This document shows, piece by piece, positions 21,248 to 31,600 of a stretch of DNA of 64,000 nucleotides. The first letter of the stretch is position 1, and each line of letters opens with the position of its first letter. A program made the translations under genes and the position numbers. Under the pieces are notes generated by a model. That model was not told where the DNA came from, did no database searches, and worked only from the letters and a program-made list of their open reading frames with translations. The DNA is from Rhodobacteraceae bacterium XHP0102. Its GTDB lineage: Bacteria > Pseudomonadota > Alphaproteobacteria > Rhodobacterales > Rhodobacteraceae. Location of the stretch: positions 492,465 to 556,464 of the forward strand of contig JAOWLD010000003.1 in assembly GCA_025751475.1 (NCBI GenBank), read 5' to 3'.

Positions 21248-22855
21248 ATGAGCATCTGGACCGATCTTTCCGCCGCATGGGATCACCTGCGCAGCACCCG
21301 CATTTCGCAGCTTTTCGACAATGATCCTGCGCGATTTGAGCGGTTTTCGGCCCGTTGCGGCGATATGATGTTCGATTTCTCTAAGACCCATATCACGGAT
21401 GAGGTGTTAGCGCGTCTGGTGGAATTGGCGCGCCAATCGGATGTTGCGGGCAAACGTGACGCGATGTTTGCGGGCGCAAAGATCAATGAAACCGAAGGTC
21501 GCGCGGTCTTGCACACGGCGCTGCGTGCGCCCTCTGGCCCGATCATGGTGGATGGGGTGGACGTGCTGCCTGCCCTGCAACACACCCGCGCCCGCATGGC
21601 GCGTTTTGCGGATGATCTGCGCGAAGGGCGCTATCAGGGGCAGGGTGGAAAGATCACCGATGTGATCAATATCGGGATTGGCGGCTCTGATCTTGGCCCA
21701 GCGATGGCCACGCTTGCGCTTGCGCCCTATCACGATGGGCCGCGGGTGCATTATGTGTCCAACGTGGATGGTGCGCATATCAACGACACGCTGCAAGGGC
21801 TTGATCCAAAAACAACTTTGGTCATCGTGGCCTCAAAAACATTTACCACGATTGAAACCATGACCAATGCCCAAACGGCGCGCGATTGGATGGCGCAGGT
21901 GGTCAATCACCCCGCCGCGCAATTCGTGGCCCTGTCCTCGGCCACGGATAAAACCGCCGCCTTTGGCATTGATCCTGCCCGTGTGTTCGGGTTCGAGGAT
22001 TGGGTGGGCGGGCGTTATTCGCTGTGGGGTCCGATTGGCCTTGGCTTGATGTTGGCGATTGGGCCAAAGAATTTTGACAGCTTCCTTGCGGGTGCGGCGG
22101 CGATGGATGCCCATTTCCGCGAGGCGGATTTGGCGCGGAACCTGCCCGTTCTCTTGGCGCTTGTGGGGCTGTGGCACAACCAGATTTGCGGCCATGCGAC
22201 CCGTGCTGTGTTGCCCTATGATCAACGCCTGTCGCGTCTGCCCGCCTATTTGCAGCAGTTGGAGATGGAATCAAACGGCAAAGGCGTGTCCATGGACGGG
22301 CAGGATTTGCCACATCATTCTGGCCCGATTGTCTGGGGGGAACCTGGCACGAATGGCCAACACGCGTTTTATCAGTTGATCCACCAAGGCACGCGTGTGG
22401 TGCCCTGCGAATTCCTTGTGGCCGCCAAGGGGCATGAGCCAGAATTGGCGCATCATCACACCCTGCTTTTGTCGAATTGTCTGGCACAGTCGCAGGCCCT
22501 CATGCAGGGCCGCAGCCTTGCGGTGGCGCGGGAGTTGATGGCGGCCAAGGGCCTCTCTGGTGCGGAATTGGAGCGCCAAGCCCGCCACCGCGTTTTCACA
22601 GGCAACCGTCCCTCAACCACGCTGATCTATCCGCGCCTGACCCCCTTCACCTTGGGGCAGATCATCGCCCTTTATGAGCATCGGGTTTTTGTCGAAGGGG
22701 TGATTTTGGGGATCAATTCCTTTGACCAATGGGGGGTGGAACTGGGCAAAGAGTTGGCCTTGGCCCTCCAGCCCGCTGTTGAGGGGCGGGGGACAGATGC
22801 GGCGCTTGACCCTTCAACCCGTGCCTTGTTGGATTACATCCACGCGCAGAACTAG
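21248..22855 (+). CDS. pgi: Glucose-6-phosphate isomerase
   Basis: Pgi interconverts glucose-6-phosphate and fructose-6-phosphate. The 535-residue protein carries both family signatures, [13 protein letters not shown] and the [14 protein letters not shown] region, the active-site stretch LEMESNGKG, and [10 protein letters not shown]. Placement after zwf and pgl lets the operon return fructose-6-phosphate to glucose-6-phosphate for oxidation. Its last 4 bp overlap the convergent DUF2938 gene. Confidence 0.97.
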   Translation: MSIWTDLSAAWDHLRSTRISQLFDNDPARFERFSARCGDMMFDFSKTHITDEVLARLVELARQSDVAGKRDAMFAGAKINETEGRAVLHTALRAPSGPIMVDGVDVLPALQHTRARMARFADDLREGRYQGQGGKITDVINIGIGGSDLGPAMATLALAPYHDGPRVHYVSNVDGAHINDTLQGLDPKTTLVIVASKTFTTIETMTNAQTARDWMAQVVNHPAAQFVALSSATDKTAAFGIDPARVFGFEDWVGGRYSLWGPIGLGLMLAIGPKNFDSFLAGAAAMDAHFREADLARNLPVLLALVGLWHNQICGHATRAVLPYDQRLSRLPAYLQQLEMESNGKGVSMDGQDLPHHSGPIVWGEPGTNGQHAFYQLIHQGTRVVPCEFLVAAKGHEPELAHHHTLLLSNCLAQSQALMQGRSLAVARELMAAKGLSGAELERQARHRVFTGNRPSTTLIYPRLTPFTLGQIIALYEHRVFVEGVILGINSFDQWGVELGKELALALQPAVEGRGTDAALDPSTRALLDYIHAQN

Positions 22856-23325
22856 AAGGCCAGCGCGCTGCCCCACATTCCAAAGGCAAACATCGTATGC
22901 GCCAGAAGGCCCAAGCCACGTGCCTTCCACGGCGTGGCCGTTTTGGACAAGGCCCATCCCAAGCCAAGCCCAGGATGCAGCAGAAACCATCCCGCGCCAA
23001 TTGTCAGGATCGAGAAAATCCACAAGGGCAAAAATGGTGTGTCCTCAAGCCATGATTGCCCCATGATCCCAAGGAATAATGCGCCATAAATTGCGCCGAC
23101 CGCGTAGTGAAACAGCCAGCCAATGAGGCGCTCCTGCGTCACGGCGGCGCTTTTGGAAATATCGCTGTGAAAGACCGTGCCGCGCCCCAAATGCGCGACC
23201 CAACGGCCCACATTGCCCCAATTGGGCGCAGGGACACCCGCCATGCGCGTTAGGATCACCGCCCATATATCCATCGCCAATGTGCCGCCCAGGCCCATCA
23301 GAACACCTATACCAATCACGCTCAT
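22852..23325 (-). CDS. DUF2938 family membrane protein
   Basis: The 157-residue protein has four hydrophobic segments: [19 protein letters not shown] at the start, then [19 protein letters not shown], a third near 105 and a fourth at the C-terminus. The pattern of [14 protein letters not shown], then [10 protein letters not shown], matches DUF2938, whose function is unknown. It is probably an inner-membrane protein. It sits on the minus strand downstream of the FAH-type hydrolase by 24 bp and may be co-transcribed with it. Confidence 0.75.
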   Translation of the reverse strand: MSVIGIGVLMGLGGTLAMDIWAVILTRMAGVPAPNWGNVGRWVAHLGRGTVFHSDISKSAAVTQERLIGWLFHYAVGAIYGALFLGIMGQSWLEDTPFLPLWIFSILTIGAGWFLLHPGLGLGWALSKTATPWKARGLGLLAHTMFAFGMWGSALAF

Positions 23326-23349
23326 CGCCTTGTCCCTTATCTTGATCTC

Positions 23350-24033
23350 TTAGATCACCTCGACACGGAGCGGGGCAAGACCCGCGACACGCCCCTCCAT
23401 CACATCGCCGCGCTGCACGGGGCCAACGCCCGCAGGCGTGCCCGTCAGGATCACATCACCTGCCGCCAGTTCAAAATACCGCGACAGATAGCAGATGATC
23501 TCGGGTGTTTTCCAAATCATCTGCGCCAGATCACCGCTTTGGCGCGGTGCGCCATTCACGTGCAAGGTGATCTCCCCTTTCTGCGGATGACCCGTTTGCG
23601 TCACTGGCATCAGCGGGCTGATCGGTGCGGAGCCTTCAAAGGATTTGCCGATCTCCCAAGGGCGGCCAAGCTTCTTGGCTTCGCCTTGCAAATCGCGCCG
23701 CGTCATGTCCAGCGCCACGCCATAGCCCCAAACATGGCTCAACGCATCCTCAGGCGCGATATCGCGCCCCCCCGATTGCAGCGCCACAAGCATTTCGATC
23801 TCGTGATGCACATCTGCGGTTTGGGGCGGATAGGCAAAGCGGCCTGTTGCCGTCAAACTATCTGGGTTTTTCTGGAAAAAGAACGGGGGCTCGCGGTCGG
23901 GGTCATGGCCCATTTCAATCGCATGGGCCGCATAATTGCGCCCGATGCAATAAACGCGGCGGACGGGAAATTGCCTCCCTGTCGTCACGGGCAAGCAGGC
24001 TTGAGGCGGGGCAGGGATCACAAATTCGGGCAT
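23350..24033 (-). CDS. Fumarylacetoacetate hydrolase family protein
   Basis: The 227-residue protein is a single FAH catalytic domain. It has VYCIGRNYAAHAIEMG near residue 28, the metal-binding HHEIEM, the KSFEGSAPISP segment, and LTGTPAGVGPVQRGD at the end. Family members act as acylpyruvases, oxaloacetate decarboxylases or isomerases in aromatic degradation; the substrate cannot be read. The neighbours give no pathway clue. It diverges from the ABC transporter operon. Confidence 0.88.
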   Translation of the reverse strand: MPEFVIPAPPQACLPVTTGRQFPVRRVYCIGRNYAAHAIEMGHDPDREPPFFFQKNPDSLTATGRFAYPPQTADVHHEIEMLVALQSGGRDIAPEDALSHVWGYGVALDMTRRDLQGEAKKLGRPWEIGKSFEGSAPISPLMPVTQTGHPQKGEITLHVNGAPRQSGDLAQMIWKTPEIICYLSRYFELAAGDVILTGTPAGVGPVQRGDVMEGRVAGLAPLRVEVI

Positions 24034-24299
24034 GGTATGACCTCTGTTTCGGGCTGTTTCGCGCCACGCTAGGGGCTGTCTGGCGACTTGGCAATCCGTT
24101 AAAAATCAACCAAGTTTTGCACGAATTGCCCCGCCCCATTTCGCGCTTTGCTTTTTTTCTAGGCAAAATACACAGAACTGCCTAATCTTTAGCACGCTCG
24201 CATCGTGGCGTGCGCCCTGTCGCGCGGCTTTGGATTGACCAAAACGCGTGCAGGTCATGAGGTGGCTTCGTAACGCTGCATTGAATTGGAGAAAACGCC

Positions 24300-25310
24300 G
24301 TGCTTCACAAAACCCTACCCTTGATTGCCGCGGGGATGATCGCAACGACCCCCGCTTTCGCGCAAACCGATATACCCTTTACGCTGGATTGGCGCTTCGA
24401 GGGGCCGTCTGCGCCGTATTTCCTTGCCATTGACAATGGCCATTTTGCCGAGGCGGGGCTGAATGTTGAGGTTTCTGCGGGTGAAGGGTCGCTGGACGCG
24501 ATCCCGAAGGTGGCCACGGGCGCATTTCCGATTGGCTTTGCCGATATCAACTCGCTGATCCGCTTTCTGGATCAAAACCCGGGCGCGCCTGTGACGGCGG
24601 TGATGATGGTCTATGACCGCCCACCATTTTCCATCGTGGGTCGCAAAAGCCTTGGGATCAACGGAATCGCGGATCTCGAAGGCTCCACGCTTGGCGCACC
24701 GCCCCCTGACGGGGCTTGGGCGCAATTCCCGATTTTGGCTGCGGTGAATGACATTGATGTCAGCACCATCACCGTAGAGCCCGTGGGCTTCCCAACCCGT
24801 GAGCCCAGCTTGGCCGAGGGCACAGTGGACAGCGTCACAGGGTTTAATTTCAGCTCTTATCTCAGCGCCGCGCGTCTGGGTGTGCCAGAGGAAGATTTGA
24901 CCACAATCCTCTTTGCCGATCACGGCGTTGCGCTTTATGGCAATGCGATCATCGTGAACACCGACTATGCCGCCGCAAACCCCGAGGTGGTGACCGCCTT
25001 CTTGGGGGCCGTTGTTGATGGCGTGCGTGATGCCATGGCGGACCCCGCCGCAGGGGCGGCAGCGGTGATTGCGCGCAACCCTGCGGGCGATGTCGATTTG
25101 GAGGCCCGCCGCCTGCAAATGGCGCTCGATGCCAATATCGCCACCGAATATGTGCTGGAAAACGGTATGGGCAATATCGATCCCGCACGTATGGCGGAGG
25201 CGTTGGAGCAGATGAAAATCGTTTATGAATTCCAAAACGCCCCCGATGCCGCGCTCTACTTCACGGATGCCTATCTGCCTGCGGCAGAGGCGCGGATGTT
25301 GAGCCAATAA
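24300..25310 (+). CDS. ABC transporter substrate-binding protein (NitT/TauT, NMT1-like)
   Basis: This is a periplasmic binding protein of 336 residues with a signal peptide ending TPAFAQ near residue 22. The core DWRFEGPSAPYFLAIDNGHFAEAG is the NMT1/THI5-like signature used by transporters for taurine, nitrate, aminopyrimidines and similar small compounds. It starts with GTG, 8 bp after TTGGAG. ATPase and permease genes follow, then ureD. The location before urease and purine genes suggests a nitrogen-rich ligand; that is inference. Confidence 0.88.
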   Translation: MLHKTLPLIAAGMIATTPAFAQTDIPFTLDWRFEGPSAPYFLAIDNGHFAEAGLNVEVSAGEGSLDAIPKVATGAFPIGFADINSLIRFLDQNPGAPVTAVMMVYDRPPFSIVGRKSLGINGIADLEGSTLGAPPPDGAWAQFPILAAVNDIDVSTITVEPVGFPTREPSLAEGTVDSVTGFNFSSYLSAARLGVPEEDLTTILFADHGVALYGNAIIVNTDYAAANPEVVTAFLGAVVDGVRDAMADPAAGAAAVIARNPAGDVDLEARRLQMALDANIATEYVLENGMGNIDPARMAEALEQMKIVYEFQNAPDAALYFTDAYLPAAEARMLSQ

Positions 25311-25333
25311 CCTTGGACGCAGCGCCGAGATCA

Positions 25334-25369
25334 GGGGTCAGCACGAGAAAATCGTGCTGACCCTGCTTT
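25334..25369 (+). terminator. Intra-operon hairpin after the binding-protein gene
   Basis: A 12-bp perfect stem (25335-25346 with 25352-25363), loop GAAAA, is followed only by CTTTC. Such hairpins often protect the binding-protein mRNA end and lower expression of the downstream ATPase rather than stop transcription fully. Confidence 0.55.
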
Positions 25370-25386
25370 CAAGGAAAATAGACGAT

Positions 25387-26178
25387 ATGACCTTTCAGAT
25401 AGAGCTAAAGGGTGTCACCCACGCTTATCGCACAGCATCGGGGCCGTTGCCCGTTTTGGATGACCTTTCCCTGCAAATTCCCGAACATTCCTTCTGTGCC
25501 GTGGTGGGGCCTTCGGGATGCGGAAAATCCACGCTGACGCGGCTGGTTTCGGGGCTGATGCGCCCTGATCAGGGCGAGGTCTGGTTGTCGGGGCAAAAGG
25601 TGACAGGCCCGCGGCCAACCGTGGGAATGGCCTTTCAAAACCCTGTGCTTTTGGAATGGCGCACGATTTTAGAGAATGTGCTGCTGCCCTTGGAAATCGT
25701 CAAAACGCCCATGAGCCGCGCCGAAGGCGAGGCGCGCGCGCGGCATCTGCTGGAATTGGTGGGTTTAAAAGGGTTTGAAGGTAAAAAGCCTTCGGAGTTG
25801 TCGGGCGGGATGCGGCAGCGCGCCTCGCTGTGCCGATCCATTATCCACAAACCCGATGTGTTGATTTTGGACGAGCCATTTGGCGCATTGGATGCTTTCA
25901 CCCGCGAGGATTTATGGTGCACCATGCATGATCTGCGGGCCGAAGAACCGTTCACCTGCCTGCTGATCACCCATGATCTGCGCGAAAGCGTCTTTCTGGC
26001 CGATCAGGTTGTGGTCTTATCGGGTCGCCCCGCCCATGCACAGCATATTTTGAACGTGGATTTGCAGGGCAAACGCAGCTTGGACGATCTTTACAGCCAG
26101 AAAGCCGTGGAAATGCTGGCCGTGCTGCGCCATCAGATTCAAGTGGCCCAAGGCCGTGTGCCGGAGGGGGCCGCATGA
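25387..26178 (+). CDS. ABC transporter ATP-binding protein (NitT/TauT type)
   Basis: The 263-residue ATPase has Walker A GPSGCGKST near residue 39, Q-loop AFQNPVLLEW, signature LSGGMRQRASL, Walker B VLILDEPFGALD and the H-loop ITHDLRE. It drives uptake through the permease encoded next. ATG at 25387 has AAGGAAAA upstream; an earlier frame start is within the hairpin region and is rejected. Its stop codon overlaps the permease start (ATGA). Confidence 0.93.
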   Translation: MTFQIELKGVTHAYRTASGPLPVLDDLSLQIPEHSFCAVVGPSGCGKSTLTRLVSGLMRPDQGEVWLSGQKVTGPRPTVGMAFQNPVLLEWRTILENVLLPLEIVKTPMSRAEGEARARHLLELVGLKGFEGKKPSELSGGMRQRASLCRSIIHKPDVLILDEPFGALDAFTREDLWCTMHDLRAEEPFTCLLITHDLRESVFLADQVVVLSGRPAHAQHILNVDLQGKRSLDDLYSQKAVEMLAVLRHQIQVAQGRVPEGAA

Positions 26179-26942
26179 ACGACAGGTTTTTAAAAATCGG
26201 TGTGCCAATCCTGTTTATCGTGGCGGTGATCGCCATCTGGGAATGGTTGGTGTGGTTTTATCAACTGCCCAATTACCGTATGGCCTCGCCATCGGATTTG
26301 ATCCCAAAGTTCTGGCAATTCCGCGAGCTGTTCGTGGTGGCCTCATGGGAAACATTGTGGCGCACGGTGGTCGGTCTGGCGCTTGCCGTAGCCTTTGGCA
26401 CGGGCCTTGGCATGATCATGGGGTTTTCACGCATCGCGCGCGAAGGGCTTTATCCGCTGTTGGTCGGGTTCAACGCCATCCCCAAGGCGACCGTTGTGCC
26501 CATCGTGGCGCTGATGTTCGTGGGGCAGCATGATTTCAACACGGTATTGATTGCCTTTATGATCTCGTTTTTCCCGATCGCCGTGTCCGTCTCTATCGGA
26601 TTGTCCACGTTAGAGCCTGAGTATCGCGATATTTTGCGCGCACTGGGGGCATCAAAATTCACGATTTTCTGGAAAATTGCCTTGCCCAAAACCCTGCCTG
26701 AATTCTTTGGCGCGTTGAAAGTGGCGGTCACTTTGGCCTTTATCGGCACCAATCTCATGGAAATCGTCAGCCCCCATGGGCGCGGCTTGGGGGCGTTGTT
26801 CGACTCTGGGCGGATCAGCGCGGATTATCCGCTGATGTTTGCGGTGTTGTTCATGTTGGCCGCGCTGGGCATCTTGCTGTTCTATGTGGTTGTGGCCTTA
26901 GAGCGTATCTTTGCAGGATGGGCCGAGCGCGCCCCAAGCTGA
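26175..26942 (+). CDS. ABC transporter permease (NitT/TauT type)
   Basis: The 255-residue inner-membrane protein has about six helices and the permease coupling motif EYRDILRALGASKFTIFWKIALPKTLPEF, the EAA loop of BPD-type permeases. It has the overall form of SsuC/TauC. The start overlaps the ATPase stop by 4 bp. A terminator follows, so the transporter is its own unit, separate from ureD. Confidence 0.92.
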   Translation: MNDRFLKIGVPILFIVAVIAIWEWLVWFYQLPNYRMASPSDLIPKFWQFRELFVVASWETLWRTVVGLALAVAFGTGLGMIMGFSRIAREGLYPLLVGFNAIPKATVVPIVALMFVGQHDFNTVLIAFMISFFPIAVSVSIGLSTLEPEYRDILRALGASKFTIFWKIALPKTLPEFFGALKVAVTLAFIGTNLMEIVSPHGRGLGALFDSGRISADYPLMFAVLFMLAALGILLFYVVVALERIFAGWAERAPS

Positions 26943-26952
26943 TCCTGGATCG

Positions 26953-26982
26953 GCCCCGCATTTCATTCTGTGGGGCCTTTTC
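26953..26982 (+). terminator. Terminator of the ABC transporter operon
   Basis: GGCCCCGCA pairs with TGTGGGGCC (one G-T pair) and TTTT follows. It lies 10 bp after the permease stop. Confidence 0.75.
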
Positions 26983-27138
26983 ATTTTGCCCGAAATTTGG
27001 GCGCCGTTTGAATTTTTGGTGAAAGTTTAATCAATCCTTTTAGGTGGGGGGCGCGCGGTTGCGCGGCCCCTTTTCCTTTTGCGGCGGGCCAGAAATCTTG
27101 GGGCGACTGTGATATGCCACCCCCAAAGGACGGATCGC

Positions 27139-27951
27139 GTGACCGAACTTTCCCCCTCATTCAGCCCGCTCGTGCCGCCGCGCGCCAAGGGTGCTTTGCG
27201 TGTCACGCTGGGGGCTGCGGGGCGATTACAGGATTTTCGCGCCGAAGGATCGCTGCGCGCTTTGTTTCCGCGCCGCGCGGGCACGGTTGAGGCGGTGATG
27301 ATCAACACCGCTGGCGGCATCACGGGCGGAGATCGCTTTGCGGTCACGGCCCATGCGGGGGGCGGGCATTTGACCCTGACCACGCAATCGGCTGAACGCA
27401 TTTATCGCGCCGCCACGGGGCGGGGGCAGGTCAGCACGGAATTGAGCATTGCAGACGGGGCCGCGCTGTCATGGCTGCCGCAAGAGGTGATTTTATTTGA
27501 TGGCAGTGCGCTGAAGCGCCGATTGCGCGTTGAGATGGCCGAGGGTGCCCATCTTCTGGCGGTGGAAAGCGTGATCTTGGGCCGCGCCGCCATGGGGGAG
27601 CGGGTCTGTCAGGGTCAGTTGCATGATGAGATCATCATCAACCGCGCGGGTCGCGCCTTGTTTCGCGATGCGTTGCGCCTTGAGGATGATATGCACGCCC
27701 ATCTTGCGCGCAGGGCGATTGGGCAGGGCGCTGCGGGCTTTGCCACTGTGATCTGCGCCGCCCCTCAGGTCGAGGGGCAGTTGGATGCGATCCGTGCGAT
27801 CCTGCCCAAAACAGCCGCAGCCAGCAGCCCCCAAAAAGACCTTCTTTTGATCCGTATGCTTGCCGCAGATGGATTTGCCTTGCGCCACGCATTGCTGCCT
27901 GTTTTGCGCGCCTTATCCCCCCATGATCTTCCCCGTTCTTGGAGCCTTTGA
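27139..27951 (+). CDS. ureD: Urease accessory protein UreD
   Basis: UreD is part of the UreDFG complex that delivers nickel to apo-urease. The 270-residue protein contains the family core INTAGGITGGDRF near residue 55 and LTTQSAERIYRA. GTG at 27139, preceded by AAAGGA, is the likely start; a TTG 60 bp earlier lacks support. ureA follows 3 bp after its stop. It opens the order ureD-A-mini-B-C-E-F-G, all on the plus strand. Confidence 0.92.
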   Translation: MTELSPSFSPLVPPRAKGALRVTLGAAGRLQDFRAEGSLRALFPRRAGTVEAVMINTAGGITGGDRFAVTAHAGGGHLTLTTQSAERIYRAATGRGQVSTELSIADGAALSWLPQEVILFDGSALKRRLRVEMAEGAHLLAVESVILGRAAMGERVCQGQLHDEIIINRAGRALFRDALRLEDDMHAHLARRAIGQGAAGFATVICAAPQVEGQLDAIRAILPKTAAASSPQKDLLLIRMLAADGFALRHALLPVLRALSPHDLPRSWSL

Positions 27952-27954
27952 GAG

Positions 27955-28257
27955 ATGAACCTCACCCCCCGTGAAAAAGACAAATTGCTGATCTCCATGG
28001 CCGCCGAGGTGGCCCGCCGCCGCCTTGCGCGGGGGGTCAAGCTAAACCATCCCGAAGCGATTGCATTGATCACCGATGCGGTGGTTGAAGGCGCACGGGA
28101 CGGGCGCAGTGTTGCGGATCTGATGCAGGCGGGCGGCCATGTCATATCACGGGACCAATGTATGGAGGGCGTGGCCGAAATGATCCACGAAGTGCAGGTC
28201 GAGGCAACCTTTCCCGATGGCACGAAATTGGTCACTGTCCATAATCCTATTCGGTGA
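27955..28257 (+). CDS. ureA: Urease subunit gamma
   Basis: The 100-residue gamma subunit is the standard length and begins [13 protein letters not shown]. It has the conserved [13 protein letters not shown] and ends VTVHNPIR. It forms part of the (alpha-beta-gamma)3 enzyme that hydrolyses urea to ammonia and carbamate in the cytoplasm. Confidence 0.97.
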   Translation: MNLTPREKDKLLISMAAEVARRRLARGVKLNHPEAIALITDAVVEGARDGRSVADLMQAGGHVISRDQCMEGVAEMIHEVQVEATFPDGTKLVTVHNPIR

Positions 28258-28275
28258 AGATAAAGGAATAAACCC

Positions 28276-28443
28276 ATGAAAAATATTGCTATTTTTGTTC
28301 TGGCCTTGATTGTGGCAAGCCCTGCTGCCGCGCATGAGGGTCTGCACCTGCACCCCCATGGCGCCGAGCCGTGGATGGTGGCCCTTGGCGCGCTTGGTGC
28401 CATTGGCTTGGCCGCTCTTATCATGACGGATCGGCGCAAATGA
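28276..28443 (+). CDS. His-rich membrane mini-protein between ureA and ureB
   Basis: The frame encodes 55 residues. It has a signal-like hydrophobic start ([19 protein letters not shown]), a short His-rich stretch ([10 protein letters not shown]), then a second hydrophobic helix ([17 protein letters not shown]) and a basic end TDRRK. AAAGGA lies 8 bp before ATG, and the stop overlaps the ureB start as ATGA, so translation is coupled. The histidines after the first helix could bind nickel outside the membrane. The function is unknown; a metal-related role is inferred. Confidence 0.7.
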   Translation: MKNIAIFVLALIVASPAAAHEGLHLHPHGAEPWMVALGALGAIGLAALIMTDRRK

Positions 28444-28745
28444 TCCCGGGTGAACTCTTCGTTGCCGAGGGGGATTTGACCCTGAATGCAGGTGCCGAGG
28501 CGGTGACGGTGATGGTGGCCAATACGGGCGACAGGCCCGTGCAAGTGGGCAGCCATTACCATTTTGCCGAAACCAACCCCGCGCTGGATTTTGACCGCGC
28601 GGCCGCACGCGGGATGCGCCTTAATATTGCCTCTGGCACATCAGTGCGGTTCGAGCCAGGTCAACGCCGCGAGGTGAGCCTGATCCCGATTGCGGGCGCA
28701 CGGCGAGTGTTTGGTTTTAATGGCCAGATTATGGGGGATTTGTAA
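28440..28745 (+). CDS. ureB: Urease subunit beta
   Basis: The 101-residue beta subunit starts [16 protein letters not shown], as usual for the family, and contains [18 protein letters not shown] and [10 protein letters not shown]. The ATG overlaps the stop codon of the mini-protein (ATGA), and its own TAA overlaps the ureC ATG by one base. A longer frame exists but has no support. Confidence 0.97.
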   Translation: MIPGELFVAEGDLTLNAGAEAVTVMVANTGDRPVQVGSHYHFAETNPALDFDRAAARGMRLNIASGTSVRFEPGQRREVSLIPIAGARRVFGFNGQIMGDL

Positions 28746-30457
28746 TGCCAACACGCATTTCACGGCGGGATCACGCGGGGATGTTTGGCCCCACCGTGGG
28801 GGATCGGGTGCGCCTTGCCGATACGGACCTGATCATCGAGGTCGAGCGCGATCTGACAGGCCCCCATGGCGAGGAGGTGAAATTCGGCGGTGGCAAAGTC
28901 ATCCGTGATGGCATGGGCCAATCGCAATTGACCCGCGCGGAAGGTGTGCCTGACACGGTGATCACCAATGCGCTGATTGTGGATTACACAGGGATTTACA
29001 AGGCCGATGTTGGTCTGCGCGATGGGCGCATTGCCGCCATTGGCAAAGCGGGCAATCCCGATACGCAGCCCGGTGTCACCATCCCCATCGGTGCAGGGAC
29101 CGAGGTCATCGCGGGTGAGGGGCGGATCCTGACCGCGGGCGGGTTTGACAGCCATATTCACTACATTTGCCCGCAGCAAATCGAAGATGCGCTGCATTCG
29201 GGCCTGACCACCATGTTGGGCGGTGGCACGGGGCCTGCGCATGGAACGCTTGCCACCACCTGCACGCCTGGGCCGTGGCATCTGGGGCGGATGTTGCAGG
29301 CGGCGGATGGGTTTGCGATGAATTTGGCCTTCGCGGGTAAGGGCAATGCCAGCCTGCCCGCAGCCCTTGAAGAACAGATTTTGGGCGGGGCCTGTGCGCT
29401 GAAACTGCACGAAGATTGGGGCACCACACCAGCGGCGATTGATTGCTGCCTCAGCGTTGCCGATGCAATGGATGTTCAGGTGATGATCCACACCGATACG
29501 CTGAACGAGTCGGGCTTTGTCGAGCATACGATCAAGGCATTACAGGGCCGCACGATCCATGCCTTTCACACCGAAGGGGCGGGGGGTGGTCATGCCCCCG
29601 ATATCATCAAAATCTGTGGCGAGGCCCATGTGATCCCGTCCTCAACCAATCCGACACGGCCCTTCACCGTGAACACGGTCGAGGAACATCTCGATATGTT
29701 GATGGTCTGCCACCATCTGGACAAATCCATCCCCGAAGACATCGCCTTTGCCGAAAGCCGCATTCGCCGCGAAACCATCGCGGCCGAGGATATCCTGCAT
29801 GATATGGGCGCGTTTTCGATCATCGCCTCTGACAGTCAGGCGATGGGGCGGGTGGGCGAAGTGATCATCCGCACATGGCAAACGGCCGATAAAATGCGCA
29901 AGCAACGCGGCCGCCTGCCCGAGGAAACGGGCGAGAATGACAATTTCCGCGTCCGCCGGTATGTGGCGAAATACACGATCAACCCCGCTATCGCGCATGG
30001 AATTTCGCATGAGATTGGCTCGATTGAGGTGGGCAAACGCGCCGATCTGGTGCTGTGGTCGCCTGCGTTTTTTGGGGTAAAGCCTGAAATGGTGTTAATC
30101 GGCGGCACGATTGCCATGGCGCAAATGGGCGATCCCAATGCCTCGATCCCCACGCCGCAGCCTGTCTATTCACGCCCGATGTGGGGGGCTTATGGCCGCT
30201 CGGTCGAACGGGGGTCGGTCTGCTTCGTGTCCGAGGCCGCGCAATCGCGTGGCATTAAGGCCGAACTTGGCCTTGCCAAATCCACCCTTGCGGTGCGCAA
30301 CACGCGCGCCATTGGCAAGGCTGATATGAAGCTGAACACGGCCACCCCAAAGGTCGAGGTGAACCCTGAAACCTATGAGGTGCGCGCAGATGGCGAATTG
30401 CTGATCTGCGAACCCGCCGAGGTGCTGCCCATGGCGCAGCGCTATTTCCTATTCTGA
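28745..30457 (+). CDS. ureC: Urease subunit alpha
   Basis: The 570-residue catalytic subunit binds two nickel ions. Visible are the HIH nickel ligands in [12 protein letters not shown], the carbamylated lysine in LKLHEDWG, further His ligands in [13 protein letters not shown] and [14 protein letters not shown], and the catalytic flap [20 protein letters not shown]. All active-site residues I can check are present, so the enzyme should be functional. It overlaps ureB by 1 bp. Confidence 0.98.
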   Translation: MPTRISRRDHAGMFGPTVGDRVRLADTDLIIEVERDLTGPHGEEVKFGGGKVIRDGMGQSQLTRAEGVPDTVITNALIVDYTGIYKADVGLRDGRIAAIGKAGNPDTQPGVTIPIGAGTEVIAGEGRILTAGGFDSHIHYICPQQIEDALHSGLTTMLGGGTGPAHGTLATTCTPGPWHLGRMLQAADGFAMNLAFAGKGNASLPAALEEQILGGACALKLHEDWGTTPAAIDCCLSVADAMDVQVMIHTDTLNESGFVEHTIKALQGRTIHAFHTEGAGGGHAPDIIKICGEAHVIPSSTNPTRPFTVNTVEEHLDMLMVCHHLDKSIPEDIAFAESRIRRETIAAEDILHDMGAFSIIASDSQAMGRVGEVIIRTWQTADKMRKQRGRLPEETGENDNFRVRRYVAKYTINPAIAHGISHEIGSIEVGKRADLVLWSPAFFGVKPEMVLIGGTIAMAQMGDPNASIPTPQPVYSRPMWGAYGRSVERGSVCFVSEAAQSRGIKAELGLAKSTLAVRNTRAIGKADMKLNTATPKVEVNPETYEVRADGELLICEPAEVLPMAQRYFLF

Positions 30458-30471
30458 AAAAGGGGGCAAGG

Positions 30472-30960
30472 ATGACTGATCTACCCGTTTGCCATGAGGT
30501 GATGCGTGGCCCTGTGACGGGCGCGGCCCTGTCTTTTGACACGATCACGCTAGACTATGAGGCGCGATTTTTGCGCCGCAAGCGCCTGATCACTGATGGC
30601 GGGCGGGCGTTTTTGTTGGATTTGGCGCAGACCACATCCTTGGATGCGGGGGATGTTTTGGTGCTGACCGATGGCCGCCGCGTTGCGGTGCGCGCCGCCC
30701 CTGAGGCGGTTTTGATCATCCGCGGTGACAGCTTGGCGCGGCTCGCCTGGCATATCGGCAATCGCCATACCCCGTGTGAGATTGGGCAGGACTGCTTGAT
30801 CATCCGCCGCGATCCCGTGATTGCGCATATGTTGGGCCAACTTGGGGCTGATCTGGTGGAAGAAACCCGTCCTTTCACCCCCGAGGGCGGGGCCTATGGC
30901 CATGGCCGCACCCATGCCCATGAGCATGGCGCAAGCGCATATATGCCCCATGCGCATTGA
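30472..30960 (+). CDS. ureE: Urease accessory protein UreE
   Basis: UreE is the nickel chaperone that passes Ni to UreG. The 162-residue protein has the N-terminal UreE domain, a C-terminal domain with RHTPCEI, and a His-rich tail (HGRTHAHEHGAS, PHAH) for nickel binding. The ureF start codon lies inside its last codons (11-bp overlap). Confidence 0.92.
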   Translation: MTDLPVCHEVMRGPVTGAALSFDTITLDYEARFLRRKRLITDGGRAFLLDLAQTTSLDAGDVLVLTDGRRVAVRAAPEAVLIIRGDSLARLAWHIGNRHTPCEIGQDCLIIRRDPVIAHMLGQLGADLVEETRPFTPEGGAYGHGRTHAHEHGASAYMPHAH

Positions 30961-31600
30961 CGCGGATTATATCACGCTGGCCCAGTGGGTGTCGCCTGCC
31001 TTCCCTGTGGGGGGCTTTGCCTTTAGCCACGGGATTGAGGCCGCCATTCAAGACGGGCTGATCACATCGGCCGCGGATCTTGAGGATTGGCTGTGTGACC
31101 TGCTGCAGCATGGAACGGGGCGCAATGATGCGATTTGGATCGGGCTTGGTGCCAAGGCCGAAGGGGCGGACGCGCTGATCGCACTCCAAGATGAGGCGCG
31201 TGCATGGCAATTCGCAGCCCCCCGTCTGCGCGAGGCGCAGAATATGGGGGCCAGTTTCAGCGCGCTGATGCGCGATGTCTGGGGGATGGCCGATCTGCCT
31301 GATCTTTTCGTCCCAATCGCGCTTGGCTTTGCCGCATCACGGCGTGGCATCGCACCTGCCGATGCGGCGGCCTTGTATCTTCAGGGGTTTTTCGCAAATC
31401 TTGTCGCCGCGGCGCAACGCCTGATGCCCTTGGGGCAGGTGGCGGCACAAGGCATTTTGGCGCGGCTTTCGCCCCAGATTGCGGCCCTTTCCCCCATTGC
31501 CGAAACCGCAAGCTTGGATGACCTTCACAGCACCGCCTTTCTATCTGACATTGCCGCCGCACAGCACGGGCTGGCCTCTGCAAGGATGTTTCAATCATGA
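30950..31600 (+). CDS. ureF: Urease accessory protein UreF
   Basis: UreF works with UreD and UreG in activating urease. The 216-residue helical protein has the conserved early segment [16 protein letters not shown] and later [11 protein letters not shown]. The start at MRIDADYIT is chosen because it gives the family N-terminus; a longer frame back to 30821 would run inside ureE. The stop overlaps ureG by 4 bp. Confidence 0.92.
   Translation: MRIDADYITLAQWVSPAFPVGGFAFSHGIEAAIQDGLITSAADLEDWLCDLLQHGTGRNDAIWIGLGAKAEGADALIALQDEARAWQFAAPRLREAQNMGASFSALMRDVWGMADLPDLFVPIALGFAASRRGIAPADAAALYLQGFFANLVAAAQRLMPLGQVAAQGILARLSPQIAALSPIAETASLDDLHSTAFLSDIAAAQHGLASARMFQS

Noticed and set aside
25845..25860. 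DnaA-box-like TTATCCACA and a possible origin
   Set aside because: It is a single match inside the ABC ATPase coding region, with no cluster and no AT-rich unwinding element.
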